A DNA stretch of 64,000 nt, taken from positions 2,136,286 to 2,200,285 of the forward strand of contig OZ022349.1 of assembly GCA_963989245.1 (NCBI GenBank), written 5' to 3'. This DNA comes from Nansenia antarctica (lineage: Eukaryota > Chordata > Actinopteri > Argentiniformes > Microstomatidae). The notes beneath the pieces were generated by a model, which was not told where the DNA came from, made no database searches, and saw only the letters and a list, made by a program, of their open reading frames with translations. Of the stretch, positions 50,776-62,765 are shown piece after piece. The position numbers were made by a program, and so were the translations under genes. Position 1 is the first letter of the stretch, and every line of letters begins with the position of its first letter.

Positions 50776-51404
50776 GTAGAGTGGATGGTATAGACCGGGG
50801 CTATATTGAGCTCTCTGTGATGGAGGAGGTAATGGGGTTTGGAAATGATAATGCATAAAGACGCTCAGACACTCAGACTCTCAGTGACGGTAGGAAATAA
50901 AGTCTGACTGCATCATCTGTTATGGGATGATGTGGAGGAAATATTAGCCTCCTTAAACCATATCTCATCTCCCCATTCCATGACCAGCTAAGGGAAATAC
51001 CTCATCATCATTCTCACAGAGTGGAATGGAGTATTAAATACACCTAGATATGAATTGTCACAGTTTAAATGGCTGAATTCTCGTGGTTTTGGTTTTCTTG
51101 AGAGTTATAGCCTGTCTCAACAGAGTTATAACTAGTCATATTTCCAGTGATTTTGAATAATGAAACATACTGTACCACCACTAGATCAAATTAAATCACC
51201 CAAATATGAAATAAGGTTTCTGTAATTCTGCATAGCCTACTCTTTATGGTAAAATCCATCCAAAATCCATACCTGTCTACTCCATCCCTGATCTTCCGAG
51301 GTCTCTGTGTCATCAGACATGCTGACAACAAGATGCTAGCTCTGGGTAGCACACCTCAGACTGACCAGAATAAAACAGTAAGAAATGGTGTAGCTGAAGT
51401 TAGC
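50776..51404. other. Region upstream of chrm3, nothing recognised
   Basis: No gene or repeat copy recognised. Confidence 0.3.
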
Positions 51405-51536
51405 ATGTTGTCTGAGATAGCACCAGTGTTGTCTGAGCTAGCACCAGTGTTGTCTGAGCTAGCACCAGTGTTGTCTGAGCTAGCACCAGTGTTGTCTGAG
51501 CTAGGACCAGTGTTGTCTGAGCTAGCACCAGTGTTG
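51405..51536. repeat. 21-bp minisatellite (TGTCTGAGCTAGCACCAGTG)
   Basis: Six units of TTGTCTGAGCTAGCACCAGT plus G; the first has GATAGC and the fifth GAGCTAGG. Unrelated to the SINE-derived 21-mer. Confidence 0.9.
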
Positions 51537-51580
51537 TATTTTACAAGATAGAAAAACAACCTACAACTCGTTCTCTAATT

Positions 51581-51855
51581 GGCTGTGTCTCAGGAGGTAG
51601 AGCCGCTGTCTAATGATCACAAGGTTGGCAGGTCAGCGGTTCGAGCCCCGGTTGGCCACATGTCGAAGTGTCCTTGGGCAAGACACTGAACCCCAAAATT
51701 GCTCCCAGTGAGCGGGCCGGCGTGGGCCGCCTTGCATCGTAGCTTGCCGCCATTGGTGTGTGAATGGGTGTGTGAATGGGTGAATGAGAGGCCGTTGTAA
51801 AGCACTTTGGAGCAGTAAAAAAGGCGCTATATAACTGCAGTCTATTTACCATTTA
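51581..51855 (+). mobile_element. SINE family B (TCTC subtype), no array
   Basis: Head TGTGTCTCAGGAGGTAGAGC, B-box CAGCGGTTCGAGCCCCGG, body with CAAGACACTGAACCCC, tail GGCGCTATATAACTGCAGTC. Carries the TCTC A-box variant seen in the 21-bp arrays, but in one copy. Confidence 0.9.
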
Positions 51856-52353
51856 CGGCCTAATTCAAGGCCTTTACATGAGTAAAGGATTTTACAAAGT
51901 CAGCTCTGAAGTAATTTACCCAAAATGCACCAGCATCCAACTGCAAGCAGAAATGCTTCATACATCTGCATCAGTGCCACTGTGGGCTGCTAACAAATGT
52001 TACAGGCTGAACAACGTCACCTAGGAGCGGCTCGATAACCGCATCTGTCAATACAAAATGCAAACGTCACTGACGCCCGGTCGATCTGTCAGCTTGATGA
52101 ATTGCGGTTAGCGCAAATACTATTTATTGTTTCTTTCCTGAGCAATTTCAATTCCTGAGTAAACAGTGTCAAGAATTAAAGTAGGTAACCTAACATTTCC
52201 TCACAAATGATTTGAGATGGAAATCAAACTCACTTCAGTAGGACTTCAGTTACTCTTGGGTGGTATGCAGACGTTTGCAGAATGATGCAAGTTGCTGCAA
52301 ACAGCTTTATAACAGGTTATGGTCACCCAACGTAAAACAAGTGTCTTGGTGTT
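51856..52353. other. Region upstream of chrm3, nothing recognised
   Basis: No gene or repeat copy recognised. Confidence 0.3.
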
Positions 52354-52616
52354 GACTAAATGGACTGACTTATATAGCGGCCTTATTCCAAAGGGCTTTA
52401 CAACGGCCTCTCATTCACCCATTCACACACACATTCACACACCAGTGGCGGCAAGCTACCATGCAAGGCGCCGGCCCGCTCACTGGGAGCAATTTGGGGT
52501 TCAGTGTCTTGCCCAAGGACACTTCGACATGTGGCCAGACGGGGCTCGGACTGCCGATATGCCAACCTTGCGATCATTAGACGGCGGCTCTACCTCCTGC
52601 GCTACAGCCGCCCCAT
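52354..52616 (-). mobile_element. SINE family B (GCGC subtype)
   Basis: Tail TGACTTATATAGCGGCCTTA, body, head GGCTCTACCTCCTGCGCTAC. Full-length, no array. Confidence 0.88.
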
Positions 52617-52770
52617 GTGACTAGAGTGAAGGTAGGTGCAAATTACAATCAAACCCAAACAGAACTATTATCTCTATTAGTAAACTACCATATCTTCTCG
52701 ACATGACCTAAATAAAGCATCAAACTTCACCATGACAACAGTGATTCTCAGTAGCGGTGAACCACTCCTC

Positions 52771-52771
52771 C

Positions 52772-52818
<47 letters not shown>

Positions 52819-52878
52819 ACAGAGAATGCCAAACTAATGACATCTGTCTCACACACACACACACACACGCACGCACAT

Positions 52879-52926
<48 letters not shown>

Positions 52927-52992
52927 CTCCAACACACACACACACACACACACAACACTCCTCCAACACACACACACACACACGCACGCAAT
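52771..52992. repeat. (CA)n compound microsatellite
   Basis: CA tracts separated by AGACAGAGAATGCCAAACTA and ACTACTCCAACACAC-type spacers. Confidence 0.95.
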
Positions 52993-54174
52993 CACATCGA
53001 TCACCACAGGAAGTGAACGTCTAAAGTATTCTGCAGCCCTCCACCACTGTGGCCCGGTGACGCCACCCCCTCAGCGGTTAATTGACACAAGGACATGAAG
53101 GTTATTATTCATAAACGAATTAGAGTCAGAGAGGAGAGGAGAAGTAATATCACCCCCTCGCCCCCGGGGGTACGCCCGAGACCCACAGGCCTCTCTGTCA
53201 TCAACATGACAAATGGCCTGTCTCCGTCCAATCACCTGCGTGCGTTACTTAAAGCAGGTGGACGGGGATTACACTACTACACGCCTCTGGTTGATTGGAT
53301 GTGTGTGGGCAGAGGAAGGAAGGGGGCTTTCTTTCATCCTGAGGAGAAGAAAGGAGAGAGGAGAGAGGAGAGAGGTGTCTCGCTTTGTAACCTTGCTGCT
53401 GGTCTGAAAGGTCATCAGGGCATTGTGATGTGTAGGTCCACACTTCTGAAAGGTCAGTTCAGTGATGGTTTTTCAATTAGCAGGCAGCTACTGTTGTCTC
53501 CCCCCAGCCTCCCTCCCTCCCTCCCTCCCCCCAGCCTCCCTCCCTCCCCCCCCCAGCCTCCCTCCCTCCCTCCATCCCTCCCCCAGCCTCCCTCTCTCCC
53601 TCCCTCCCCCCTCCTGGCATTTCCTCAACATTATCTCTGATGCTGCAGCACATATAGAATGACACACACATAGGTAATATGCACACGACGTACCAGCACA
53701 AACACTCACTTGACAAGACTTGACTTTCAATTAATCTACACGTTTTCCACCTCCAAAGGCGTGTTTATAAATGGATTTTTAGAGCGGTCTAATTAATTTG
53801 AACACGTAAGTAACTCAGGGGGGTATGTGTTTGAGGAGCTGAGATGTGTTAACACATTACGTTACTCATTCAAATCCATTTTTTCCAGAAGGAATGTCAA
53901 GATTATTACAACTTGAGTTTTATTGAATTTCTCAATGAAAATATCTCAATGAAGTTATGAGTTAGAGTGAGTCTGGCGTCTGGAATGTTTCAGCACCACA
54001 AGCCATCAGAACCATCCAGAAGTCCATTAGCAAGGGTCAGCTAAGCTGGCACCGATGGTAATATGTACTGTAATAACATTAATCATGCATCGTTGGTTGA
54101 ATGGAGGTTCAGTCAGCCAGCAAACTCACTGTAGGAATAGTCTGAGCATCAAATCCTGTGGGACGTGGGGCTTG
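52993..54174. other. Region upstream of chrm3 with a CCCT-rich tract
   Basis: 53500-53612 is a tandem CCCAGCCTCCCTCCCTCC pyrimidine tract and 53340-53375 a GA tract. No gene recognised in the rest. Confidence 0.4.
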
Positions 54175-54481
54175 TGGGGCGGCTGTGTCTCGGGAGGTAG
54201 AGGCTGTGTCTCAGGAGGTAGAGCCGGCGTCTAATGATCACAAGGTCGGCAGATCGGCGGTTCGAGTCCCGGATGTCGAAGTGTCCTTGGGCAAGACACT
54301 GAACCCCGAAATTGCTCCCAGTGAGCGGGCCGGCCGGCGCCTTGCATGGTAGCTTGCCGCCATTGGTGTGTGAATGTGTGTGTGAATGGGTGTGTGAACG
54401 GGTGAATGAGAGGCCGTTGTAAAGCACTTTGGAATAAGGCGACTATATAAGTCAGTCTATATAAGTCAGTCCATTTACCAC
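54175..54481 (+). mobile_element. SINE family B (TCTC subtype) with two head units
   Basis: The head shows CTGTGTCTCGGGAGGTAGAG followed at once by CTGTGTCTCAGGAGGTAGAG before the normal GCCGGCGTCTAATGATC. This is a two-unit, minimal version of the 21-bp array. Tail TATATAAGTCAGTC is itself duplicated. Confidence 0.88.
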
Positions 54482-55679
54482 TGACATCGTTGACTCTGTG
54501 TTCAGTGAAGTCTGCTGTTATTTTGTTCAACACGTTCCCTGCGCTCTATTGTTTCGTCAGCAGACTATTATTACTACTACTTCTTCTCTTTCGTTCCTCT
54601 TTTGCAAGTTGTATAACTAATTAAATCACGGTTCATTAAAATATGCATGAGTGACAACCAAACTGACAACCAAATAATGGGCTTCAAAGGACAATGGGCA
54701 GAGGGTGGAGTGGTTTATAGTTTCAATTAGACATAAACAATTACAACCTATAACAAACTTAACTTCTTCAAAGTTTTAATAACCACTTATAATATGTGAC
54801 CTGAGGATGGATAGCACAGAGGCTAGTCCCTGGGATACTGGACACCTACGCTCTGCTTTTTAACACACCGGGGACAGTATCTTTCTGCTACAGAGGAAAT
54901 GCAGCTTTGTCCAAACAGTCCCACTCCTTTAATAGTTTCATCAGATCAAACTGTCTGCTTTCCTCTTCGTTTACGGACACTGTGTCAGACATTTAATTGC
55001 TTGGAACATTTGCAGAGTTTTTAACAAGGAGTGGTACTGTATGCTGGATGTTAGCTTCTTATAAAGTCACTTCTTATAAATGTAGCTTAATTTACACAGT
55101 AGAAGAGGGAAGTAAGTGTTTTTTTACGTTTTTTTTTTAAAAGTCTAATTGAATTTTAATGGGCGACTTTTGCTTGGCAGAGCATAACTAATTAACTAAA
55201 AGATAAAAACAATTGCTTTGCAATTTGTTTTCCCCTTTTAAGACAGAACTTCAACCGCCTTTCCCAGATCAAACATTGACACAGTGACACAATGTTTTTC
55301 AGATGTTTTTTTAAAATCAGTTGTTCAGATCTGTTCCAAACACCGTAATTAAGGAGGTAGCACTTCATCAAAGGCAGGAAATGTGACCTAATGCATACGT
55401 GAGATGTCAAAGATAGGGTGGGCTGAGGTTAGACTGTACTGTTTATTACTATGTTATTACTATCGCATGACTGGTAAGTGTGGGAATAGTGCAATGTTCT
55501 ATAACCGTGCAATATGTTTACATTCTTGTGATAAGGGTCATATACTGTATATAAGTCTACTAGTCCATATGGTAATATGTTTATAAAAGTACACAGTTAC
55601 ATGCTAACACCCCCCTGTGAATAGGCCATATAGTGTATATATAAGTATATAAGTTCACATAATAGATACATTCTCAGAT
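54482..55679. other. Region upstream of chrm3, nothing recognised
   Basis: AT-rich unique-looking sequence; no gene or repeat copy recognised. Confidence 0.3.
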
Positions 55680-55850
55680 GTCTACCCATCACTTATCCCC
55701 CTATTTAAATTGATATCCATTTACGTCTCATTATTGTGTTTTATTATCTTAGGACTGTGTTTTGTTTGTTAGCACCTAGGGCTTGCATTTACATTTCGTT
55801 GTACCTGTTACAATGACAATAAAGATCATTCATTCATTCATTCATTCATA
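55680..55850 (+). repeat. LINE-like 3' tail with (ATTC)n, copy 3
   Basis: CACTTATCCCCCTATTTAAA, TTAGGACTGTGTTTTGTTTG, TTACAATGACAATAAAGATC, then (ATTC)n. The longest of the three copies. Confidence 0.72.
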
Positions 55851-55929
55851 ACTACTACAACATAATCACACAATGCTTTTCATGTGTGCAACAAAAAAAG
55901 ACTTATTTTAGTCCAACATGGAAAGATGG

Positions 55930-56878
55930 AAAGAGATATGAAGAGAAGGTAAGAGATAGAGAGAAGAGAGGAGATAGAGAGAAGAGAAGAGATAGAGAGA
56001 AGAGAAGAGATAGAGAGAAGAGAAGAGATAGAGAGAAGAGAAGAGAGAGAGAGAAGAGAAGAGATAGAGAGAAGAGAAGAGAGAGAGAGAGAAGAGAAGA
56101 GATAGAGAGAAGAGAAGAGATAGAGAGAAGAGAAGAGATAGAGAGAAGAGAAGAGAGAGAGAGAGAAGAGAAGAGATAGAGAGAAGAGAAGAGATAGAGA
56201 GAAGAGATAGAGAGAAGAGAAGAGATAGAGAGAAGAGATAGAGAGAAGGTGAGAGATAGAGAGAAGAGAAGAGATAGAGAGAAGAGAAGAGAGAGAGAAG
56301 AGAAGAGATAGAGAGAAGAGAAGAGATAGAGAGAAGAGAAGAGACAGAGAGAAGAGAAGAGATAGAGAGAAGAGAAGAGATAGAGAGAAGAGAAGAGATA
56401 GAGAGAAGAGAAGAGATAGACAGAAGGTAAGAGATGAAAAGAAGAGATAGAGAGAAGAGAAGAGATAGAGAGAAGAGAAGAGATAGAGAGAAGAGAAGAG
56501 ATAGAGAGAAGAGAAGAGATAGAGAGAAGAGAAGAGAGAGAGAGAAGAGAAGGTAAGAGATAGAGAGAAGAGAAGAGATAGAGAGAAGAGAAGAGATAGA
56601 GAGAAGAGAAGAGATAGAGAGAAGAGAAGAGATAGAGAGAAGAGAAGAGATAGAGAGAAGAGAAGAGAAGAGATAGAGAGAAGAGAAGAGAAGAGAGAAG
56701 AGATAGAGAGAAGAGAAGAGATAGAGAGAAGAGAAGAGAGAGAGAGAAGAGAAGAGAGAAGAGATAGAGAGAAGAGAAGAGATAGAGAGAAGAGAAGAGA
56801 TAGAGAGAAGAGAAGAGATAGAGAGAAGAGAAGAGATAGAGAGAAGAGAAGAGAGAGAGAGAAGAGAAGGTATAAGAT
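55930..56878. repeat. ~950-bp polypurine minisatellite (AGAGAAGAGATAGAGAGA)
   Basis: Repeated AGATAGAGAGAAGAGAAG units (17-20 bp) with sporadic GGTAAGAGAT variants. The only regular pyrimidine is the T of GATAG. Frames up to 355 codons on the minus strand (LSLLFS type) are repeat products. Confidence 0.95.
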
Positions 56879-57124
56879 GGAGACACAGGTGGTAAACAAC
56901 ACACTTTTTAACTACCCAGACAGACCGACAGGCTTCACATCCAACTCTGGAGACATGTTCTGCTGAGAGGAACACTCATTTGTGTTAACAGTAATTGAGA
57001 CTGAGTAGGTACAACATTACCCCGACGCTGTAACTCTAAAAGCACAAGAGGACAGCATGCTCTCCTTCGTTTACCTCAGACGCAGCTGTACACTTAGATT
57101 GAGGACAGACAGAGTGGAGGAGAA

Positions 57125-57257
57125 TAATCAGGCAAACCAAACGAACACACATATCGCCCTTGCCTTGCCTCTCTTTCTCCTCGTCTTGGGTCAGAATCAT
57201 TATCCCAGTGCTTCCAGTGAGTTCCTTTCCTGCTACACAACAGTAGATACATCAAAT
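57125..57257 (+). repeat. Flanking duplication, left copy
   Basis: ATATCGCCCTTG, CAGAATCATTATCCC and CTTCCAGTGAGTTCCTTTCC/TGCTACACAACAGT recur at 58210-58330. The two copies flank the 14-bp array and SINE. Confidence 0.8.
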
Positions 57258-57966
57258 GGACTGACTTATATGGACTGACTTATATGGACTGACTTATATG
57301 GACTGACTTAGATAGACTGACTTATATAGACTGACTTATATAGACTGACTTATATAGACTGACTTATATAGACTGACTTAGATAGACTGACTTATATAGA
57401 CTGACTTATATAGACTGACTTATATAGACTGACTTATACAGATGACTTATATAGATGACTTATATAGACTGACTTATATGGACTGACTTATATAGACTGA
57501 CTTATATAGACTGACTTATATAGATGACTTATATAGACTGACTTATATAGACTGACTTATATAGATGACTTATATGGACTGACTTATATAGACTGACTTA
57601 TATAGATGACTTATATAGACTGACTTATATGGACTGACTTATATAGACTGACTTATATAGACTGACTTATATAGACTGACTTATATAGACTGACTTAGAT
57701 AGACTGACTTAGATAGACTGACTTATATACACTGACTTATATAGACTGACTTATATAGACTGACTTATATAGACTGACTTATATAGACTGACTTATTTAG
57801 GGCCAGTTTCACAGACAAGGCTTAAGCCTAATACTGGACTAAAAAGCATCTTCAATGGAGATTTTACATTGAAAGTGTGATTTAGTCCAGGACTAGGCTT
57901 AAGCCTTGTCTGTGAAACCGGCCCTGTATAGAGTTATAGACTGACTCATATAGACTGACTTATATA
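57253..57966. repeat. 14-bp minisatellite (ATAGACTGACTTAT) from a SINE tail
   Basis: About 40 units of TATAGACTGACTTA, with occasional 12-bp units lacking CT. It runs into GACTTATATAGCGTCTTATC, the tail of the SINE at 57958. The unit equals the family B tail word GGACTGACTTATATAG. A MITE (57800-57924) interrupts it. Confidence 0.92.
57800..57924. mobile_element. Palindromic MITE (GGGCCRGTTTCACAGACAAG ends)
   Basis: Left arm GGGCCAGTTTCACAGACAAG and right arm CTTGTCTGTGAAACCGGCCC, extending inward through GGCTTAAGCCT and TCCAGGACTA/TACTGGACTA. 125 bp. Inserted in the 14-bp array; target duplication not clear. Confidence 0.82.
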
Positions 57967-58205
57967 GCGTCTTATCCCAAAGCGCTTTACAACGGCCTCT
58001 CATTCACCCATTCACACACACATTCACACACCAATGGCGGCAAGCTACCATGCAAGGCGCCGGCCCGCGCATCGGGAGCAATTTGGGGTTCAGTGTCTTG
58101 CCCAAGGACACTTCGACATGTGGCCAGCCGGGGCTCGAACCGCCGATCTGCCAACCTTGCGATCATTAGACGGCGGCTCTACCTCCTGAGACACAGCCGC
58201 CCCAA
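57955..58205 (-). mobile_element. SINE family B (TCTC subtype) with tail array
   Basis: Tail GACTTATATAGCGTCTTATC, body, and head GGCGGCTCTACCTCCTGAGA followed by CACAGCCGCCCC, i.e. a single TCTC A box. Here the tail, not the head, has expanded. Confidence 0.9.
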
Positions 58206-58333
58206 ACACAAATATCGCCCTTGTTTCTCTCTCTCTCTAATTCTCTTCCTCCTTGTCTTGTGTCTTTGAATCAGAATCATTATCCCGGTACTTCCAGTGA
58301 GTTCCTTTCCTGCTACACAACAGTGGATACAAC
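58206..58333 (+). repeat. Flanking duplication, right copy
   Basis: Counterpart of 57125-57257, with an extra CT microsatellite. The duplication is directly oriented around the SINE/array block. Confidence 0.8.
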
Positions 58334-58641
58334 CAGCACTCGAGTTGAGGGGGGAAATAAAAACAGTCAAAATCACCCCCCTTCTAAAACTGCCATCCCC
58401 CCTTTCCATCCCTTATGTCATTTTTTATCAATGAACGTGGTATTACTGCTATTTCAACATTTAGTTTTGCGCATATTGAGTAAAATACTGTGGGCGAGGG
58501 GGGGGGGGGCACGCACACATGCAATGACATTTTTACCACCAAGTCACTGACGCTGAAGTCACTGACGCTGTGGGGATGCTAAAACTGTCCCCATATAAAA
58601 TCCACCATCACCCCTGACTTTCTTTTACAACTTGAGTACTG
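58334..58641 (-). mobile_element. hAT-like MITE (CAGCACTCGAGTTG ends), copy 2
   Basis: Inverted copy of 28647-28958. Flanking octamers GATACAAC and CATACAAC match 7 of 8, supporting an 8-bp hAT target duplication. Confidence 0.82.
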
Positions 58642-59693
58642 CATACAACATCAAACACACGCTCACATCTCCCTGTTCTTGACACAGCTACTATAAGTCA
58701 ACTTATGCATTCAACACAGTCACACAGTCACACAGCGCTGCTCAACAGATCCAGGAAGGCTGAACTGAACTTGAATAATTGATGACGGAGGAGAGGGTGT
58801 TTATCTTTCCACTTTGGTGTGGAGGCAATTTGACGGTGTTGTTGTCAGTGCCAGGCATACTAACAATGACAAAGTCAGAGCAATTCAACGTAGAGAGAGA
58901 GAGAGCTAACATTTATATTATTTATTTTTTACTAAAAATGTGCTAAATTGATATTCGGTTCCATTATTGTTTTTCTTTATGAAACATTTGTGAGTGCTTT
59001 GATGTCGTGTTGTTCCAAGGCCCTTCTTCACTGAGAGTGAGTCACTGCCAGCGCCGTGGGGGGGTAGGTGAGTGCCGTGTCAGACTCTCCCTTTAATGAA
59101 ACATCGCGGCGGGAGTCATTTACCACACAGTGACATAGAGAGATACAACACAGCCTCTCTCTCTCCGCTCGGAGCGTGAGACTGGATGCAAAGTGGATGC
59201 ATTCCTAAAAATGCCCCCGAAAATGTCCATGTCAAATCCACAATTTTAAACTGTAATGTTGTTTACCCTGACAAGACCCTGGAGAGATGTGGGTTGACAC
59301 AACACTCTAAACCCAGTTCTGCAGGCTGTTGTGTTCTGTGGTCTCTTTCTACTCTTGTAAGTGTACATAAAAGTATTTTTGGTTTCAGATCACGCGAGCC
59401 ACACGTGACATACGAAACACAGCGCTCGGACAAACACCTTTGCACTTGGAACGGATACACAAACCTTTCCTTGGTGTTTAAAGTCATGCAGCGCTGACAG
59501 CAGGGGATGATATGATTAATCACTCGGTGACTGTGACGGCCCCCCCCTGCAAACCTTAGCCCCCCCCCCCCCCCCCCCCCAGACTGGAGAGAGACATGGT
59601 GAACCCTACATCTCTTCACACAAACAGATAAATGACCAGAGCATTGACAGTTGGCAGTGAGATATGACAGTTGAGATGACAGTTGAGATGTGA
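58642..59693. other. Region upstream of chrm3, nothing recognised
   Basis: Unique sequence; a small frame at 59186-59497 has no support. A long C-run at 59562-59580. Confidence 0.3.
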
Positions 59694-60125
59694 TTAACAA
59701 TCCGCTTGTTAAGTCTGACGTCAAAAGTGACGTTTAGCCATTTCCGAGTCCAAATCAGAAATTCTCCGCACCAGAGTACCTCTGAACTACAGCGGTAGAA
59801 TGACAGTTTAATCGTTTTTTAGACTCGGATCTATTCATACAACAAGGGACACAGCACTTTACCGTTTTCTCCATATTGTCAGGGTATTTGAGCCTCGGAA
59901 AAGCGCTATATAAATATAATTAATTATTATTATTATTTCGGCATCTCGAAGACAGCGCCTCAGCCAACGTTGGCCCCGGAAATACGTCACGACTTAACAA
60001 GCGGATAGAACAGCCGTGACTTTTTTACCTACTATAAGAGCCGCTCAACAGATTCAAATGACCATAGTCTTTACAACGGTAAGCTGCTATTTACACACAA
60101 CGACCACTAGTTGGCCGTCTTCATC
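59694..60125 (-). mobile_element. TTAA MITE interrupted by another TIR element
   Basis: TTAACA at 59694-59699 and TAGAACAGCCGTGAC from 60005 are the two sides of a TTAA-MITE terminus (compare 38656). Between them lies 59702-60004, whose ends CCGCTTGTTAAGTCTGACG and ACTTAACAAGCGG are inverted repeats; that inner element is the fuller form of 14563-14718 and itself carries a GCGCTATATAAATATAATT remnant with (ATT)n. The right part of the MITE continues to GACCACTAGTTGGCCGTC and is then lost. Confidence 0.68.
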
Positions 60126-61515
60126 AAGAGCCTGTTTCAGCTCCCATTGGTGTTATCTTATATACATTATTAACGTATGTAAACATGTTTGGGGGACAGA
60201 ACAAATCATTTTCTGTTGTTATAAAAGATTATGAAGAAAAACTTTTTGAAAGATGGGGCTTTTTTATGTTTTCATTTTGGGGTCTGGTCAGACCCCTGTT
60301 GGTAAACAACATAGCTCAGTAGCTTGGTACGGTAGCTTGAGGATGAAAGAGAAACTGGATATTAGCTCTCATAAAGTCCTCCGGTCAGTTATTTGTAAGT
60401 CCAGTAATCTACACATCGTTTTGACAGAAACGACAACACAATTAGTTCACTATAGACAGTGGAAGGCCTGCGACAATGTTGTTTTAGCATGTTGTATAAT
60501 ATCCACAGGTCAGTTTCGTACTAACCAAACAAGACCTAGCTGGGTTAAAGTGTACTTTAACGGTGTTATAGTATTTGAAAGCATAACACACTTTGATTGA
60601 GTTCGAGCCTGGCACAATGGACCCCAATAGAACATTCCCAAAAAGTTCTCAAAGTATTTAAAAAATAAACTTTTTTAGTTTCGATGCAGCTCTGACCCTA
60701 GCCAGCCAGTCTGGAGCTAAAAGACCTCAGTGAAGTACTAGTACTAGTAGTCGTAAATGTTCTCCACTCAAACACGGTTTCTTCCACAGCTCGACCTGCC
60801 TGTAAGTGAAAGCCTTTAAATCCCCACCGCTGAGTGAGTGAGTTCTAATTAAAAAGTGGAAGTCTGTAGAGACGGGGCTCAGAAAGCACCACGGAGGAGC
60901 AGCGCCGGGGTACATCTTTATCTGGTCCCAGCCAGGGAGATAAACGCCGGCTTTCACTCCGACTTCCTGGCTCAGAGGACCTCATTGCACACAGACGTAT
61001 ACGCCTCCCCCTGAATGGAAGAGTGAAGGCAGATGTTTAGCCAAAACAAGCACTTCCAGCTCCTCAGCAGGACAGCAGGGACGCCTTCCCCTAAATTCTC
61101 TCGTCTTCCCCCCAAACCAGACGCCTCCTTCTATCTGGACGGCTGCAGCACAGGGGGGAGAGGCGCTTTTCATGGGTAACAACAAAGACCTCCCGACTGA
61201 AAACCTCGACGCATGGGGCAGGAAAGAGAGATTGGATGTGTTGGCACGAAGTTTGGCACTTTAGTGGTAGTAGCCAGCGAGTGAATCGTCGTGTGGCGTC
61301 TGAAGTCCTACCAATGTGGAAAGCAATGAAATGAACAGCAACAGGGGAAGAAACAAACAGAGACGAGACGACAAGCATCAGAAGACAGACTGAGAGGTTT
61401 CGATATGTGATTACAATTTAAATATGTCCACTTTTCTATATTCAAGTCCTACATTGCAGGATGCAAATTCAATTGAATGGGATAGTGTGTCCAAACTTTT
61501 GACTGGTACTGTGTG

Positions 61516-61517
<2 letters not shown>
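60126..61517. other. Region upstream of chrm3, candidate conserved block
   Basis: 60760-61000 is complex, non-repetitive sequence with TTTATCTGG/GGGAGATAAA GATA-like sites and TCTAATTAAAAAG. It could be a regulatory element or non-coding chrm3 exon region, but nothing proves this. Frames at 60253-60600 and 60982-61378 are unsupported. Confidence 0.25.

Positions 61518-61610
<93 letters not shown>
61518..61610. repeat. (CA)n microsatellite
   Basis: About 78 bp of uninterrupted CA followed by (TA)n. Confidence 0.97.
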
Positions 61611-61651
61611 GTCCTGTTTGGCTAAGTGGCCAGCATTAAAGTGGGAGTCTT

Positions 61652-61973
61652 TTAACACTTAATTAGCCATGAGGGCTCTTTTGACCCCTGTGAGTAAAAA
61701 AAAGAGTTATATCTTTGCACTCAATCAAATTTCAGGACCCTCCTTTCATGACTTTTCCTAGATATGTGCGTTCTACCACCCCAGTATCCTTACATTTTCA
61801 AAATCACATCAGGATACGCTGGTATAAAGCTATTCTGCAGTTTTTCTGTGTAGTAAGCAGGCTAATTTACAAGACACGCCAACTAGTGGTCGTTGTGTGT
61901 AGATAGCAGCTTCAGCGTTGTAAAGAGGCGGCTCTTTTACTAGAAAAAAAAGGCACGGCTGTTCTAGTGTTAA
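61652..61973 (+). mobile_element. TTAA-target MITE, copy 3
   Basis: TTAACACTTAATTAGCC at left and GGCTGTTCTAGTGTTAA at right, with the family interior of 38656-38959. Confidence 0.87.
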
Positions 61974-62696
61974 GACAGCCACTTAGCCGAGTAATATTAA
62001 CAACAGAGATCGTATAATGCTTTTCTTTCAGTTTTGGCTTGACTCCGAGTCCTCACTCCATAATCCCTCACTAAAGTCTTGGTCAACATTGGGAGTATTC
62101 TGTATCAGGCCCTCCAGCTCACTCTGTCTGCTGATGAGGCCTGTCCAGAATAGCTAATTAGGCCCCGACCACCTTCATATTTCATGTTGAAATTAGTTAA
62201 ACACACGCAATGGAAATATATTATGTTACTGAGGGGAAATTATCGGCAACTTCCAGATGAGAAGCGGAGGGAGATTAAAGACTTCATGTATCTTGGAGGA
62301 CTGCGGCGGCCTGCCTGTGGTTTGGACTGTGGTATTGGGTAATACTTCATCTCTCTCTAAGACGTCTTGAGGGTTAGGGCCTAGTGGTTTCAGCTTCCAG
62401 AACATGTCCTTCATGGACTACTGGATATCTCTGCCTCCTCCTGCAGTATGAGATATCTGCTGTTGTGACAAATGAGGCTTCATGTTTCCACTGGTATAAA
62501 CAGGATATCCTGCAGGACTCTCACTGCAGCACTCACGCTGAAGTGTTTCAGTATGGAGAGAGAAGGGAGGATATAGGGAAGGTATGGAGCAGGGGGAAAG
62601 GCCAATCCTCACACAGCCAAGGCCGGACAGACTCGTCAAATACAGGGACTGACACTTCTGGACTTGCTCGCATCACAGAAAGCAAGTCAGGACCAT
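61974..62696. other. Region upstream of chrm3, nothing recognised
   Basis: No gene or multicopy repeat recognised. Confidence 0.3.
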
Positions 62697-62765
62697 CTAC
62701 ATTTACATTTTTGGCATTTAGCAGACGCCTTATTCCAAAGCGACTTACACTCAATACATTTGACT
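62697..62765 (-). mobile_element. SINE tail fragment
   Basis: TTTGGCATTTAGCAGACGCC then TTATTCCAAAGCGACTTACA is the inverted tail type seen at 5279-5430 and 36893-37097. The head is missing. Confidence 0.65.

Noticed and set aside
55880..56975. Three overlapping frames of 333-355 codons
   Set aside because: Repeat-encoded Leu/Ser/Phe strings in the polypurine array.
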